A stretch of 64,000 nt of DNA, from positions 106,995 through 170,994 of the forward strand of contig NZ_FOHW01000004.1 of NCBI RefSeq assembly GCF_900111735.1, in the 5' to 3' direction. The stretch comes from Pseudomonas graminis (GTDB taxonomy: Bacteria; Pseudomonadota; Gammaproteobacteria; Pseudomonadales; Pseudomonadaceae). The notes below the pieces were generated by a model that made no database searches, had not been told where the DNA came from, and saw only the letters and a program-made list of their open reading frames with translations. The position numbers and the translations under genes were made by a program. Shown in pieces: positions 62,928-64,000 of the stretch. The first letter of the stretch is position 1; each line of letters begins with the position of its first letter.

Positions 62928-64000
62928 GTACCCCGCTTAAATCCCTGCGCGCCACCCAGCGATTGCAGTTCCACAAAGACTTCACCCTCGACGACGCCAC
63001 CAAACTGGTGCCGTACTTCGCCAGCCTGGGCATCAGCCACATATACGCCTCGCCGCTGCTGAAAGCCCGCGCCGGTTCCATGCACGGCTATGACGTTGTC
63101 GACCCGCGCGTGATCAACCCCGAACTGGGCGGTGAGCCTGCGTTGCTGCGCTTCGTCGCGGCGCTGCGCGAACACGGCATGGGCCTTATTCTCGATATCG
63201 TCTCCAACCACATGGCAGTCGGCGGCAACGACAATCCCTGGTGGCTGGACCTGCTGGAGTGGGGTCAACGCAGCCCGTACGCCAAGTTCTTCGACATCCA
63301 GTGGAATTCACCGGACCCGCTGCTCAAGGGGCAACTGTTGCTGCCCTTCCTGAGCACTGATTACGGCACGGTGTTGCAGAACGGTGAAGTACCGCTGCGT
63401 TTTGATGCAGAAAACGGCAGCTTCCACGCCGAGCACTACCAGCACCTCTTCCCTATCAATCCGGCCACGTACGCGCCGCTGTTGAAAGCAGCGAAGCGTC
63501 CCGAACTGGACGAACTGGCGCAGCGTTTCGCCGAGCTTGATCACTACCCTCAGGCCTACGAGCGTGCCCGTCAGGCCAAAGCGGAACTGGCCGAAGCGGT
63601 CAAAGCCAAGCCCGAGCTGGTCATGGCCATCGAAGCAGGTTTGGGGCAGTTTGACTCCAGCACGCCTGAAGGCTTCGATCGCCTGCACCGCTTGCTTGAG
63701 CAACAGGATTATCGTCTGGCCAGCTGGCGCACCGCGGGCGATGACATCAACTGGCGGCGTTTCTTCGACATCAACGAGCTGGGTGGCCTGAAGGTCGAGC
63801 GCTCGCAGGTGTTCGAAGCGACCCACGGCAAGATTTTCGAGATGATCGCTGAAGGCCTTGTAGACGGCCTGCGCATCGACCACATCGACGGCCTGGCCGA
63901 CCCGCGCGGTTATTGCCGCAAGCTGCGCCGTCGCGTCGACAGCCTGATGAAGCTGCGTCCGGCGGGCACCGAGCTTGCGCGCTTGCCGATCTTCGTCGAG
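62924..64000 (+). CDS. treY: Malto-oligosyltrehalose synthase TreY (3' end outside window)
   Basis: First 359 codons of TreY, a GH13 enzyme that turns the reducing-end linkage of maltodextrin into a trehalose unit. Visible motifs: SHIYASPLLKARAGSMHGYD, DIVSNHMAVGG and the nucleophile region GLRIDHIDGLADPRGY. ATG overlaps the malQ stop (ATGA). The reading frame is open to the window edge, so this is truncation by the window and not a defect. Confidence 0.94.
   Translation, partial: MSTPLKSLRATQRLQFHKDFTLDDATKLVPYFASLGISHIYASPLLKARAGSMHGYDVVDPRVINPELGGEPALLRFVAALREHGMGLILDIVSNHMAVGGNDNPWWLDLLEWGQRSPYAKFFDIQWNSPDPLLKGQLLLPFLSTDYGTVLQNGEVPLRFDAENGSFHAEHYQHLFPINPATYAPLLKAAKRPELDELAQRFAELDHYPQAYERARQAKAELAEAVKAKPELVMAIEAGLGQFDSSTPEGFDRLHRLLEQQDYRLASWRTAGDDINWRRFFDINELGGLKVERSQVFEATHGKIFEMIAEGLVDGLRIDHIDGLADPRGYCRKLRRRVDSLMKLRPAGTELARLPIFVE

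Noticed and set aside
1..64000. CRISPR array, tRNA/rRNA genes, prophage or IS element
   Set aside because: No regularly spaced repeats, no cloverleaf candidates and no integrase or transposase were seen; dispersed palindromes are explained by REP-type units.

Overview
The window is a chromosomal segment of a fluorescent or plant-associated Pseudomonas (syringae/fluorescens lineage). I base this on four things: high GC with strong GC3 bias, the Pseudomonas REP motif (core ACCGGCTTTAGCCGGGAAGG) in many gaps, the bphO-bphP phytochrome operon, and the glgA-treZ-malQ-treY trehalose/alpha-glucan order. No RNA gene, IS element, CRISPR array or prophage was seen.

Layout. (1) 98-2209: two permeases and the ATPase of a polar amino acid/ectoine-type ABC importer. 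(2) 2306-3462: a small acidic protein and a DUF3313 lipoprotein. (3) 3482-11632: a signalling block on the minus strand. It holds a response regulator with a double KaiC-type ATPase, an orphan sensor kinase, an MFS exporter broken by one extra base in a G8 run, and bacteriophytochrome BphP with its biliverdin-producing heme oxygenase BphO. (4) 11822-40229: one unbroken minus-strand type VI secretion (T6SS) cluster with all 13 core tss genes. It also carries an OmpA-type peptidoglycan-binding partner, a PAAR tip, an unrecognised two-TM protein, a second short ImpA_N protein, and an effector cassette of class 3 lipase plus four tandem lipoprotein paralogues (putative immunity). (5) 40619-46064: NADP-dependent GAPDH, a diguanylate cyclase, DUF72 and HhH proteins, and a RES/Xre toxin-antitoxin pair. 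(6) 46468-51686: GH15 glucosidase, HAD phosphatase, zwf and gnd. (7) 52009-56810: a small coiled-coil protein, CptA phosphoethanolamine transferase, a TerC/CBS membrane protein and a GNAT acetyltransferase. (8) 57415-64000: glgA, treZ, malQ and treY, the last cut by the window edge.

How the genes work together. The T6SS cluster encodes a whole machine: TssB/C sheath, ClpV recycling, Hcp tube, VgrG/PAAR tip, TssE/F/G/K/A baseplate and cap, TssJ/L/M plus OmpA-like membrane complex. Its own payload, a lipase, sits directly after vgrG. The effector catalytic region and the lipoprotein array have clearly lower GC than the structural genes, which fits an exchangeable cassette. The last block makes linear alpha-glucan and converts it to trehalose, with GH15, zwf and gnd nearby for glucose-phosphate metabolism.

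Best leads: the lipase with a four-member lipoprotein array and matching adaptor-like domains on VgrG and effector; the unknown 385-residue T6SS protein; a TssM without a Walker A; REP sequence translated inside a T6SS gene; and the MFS gene with both a G8 tract and a perfect inverted repeat over its ribosome-binding region.
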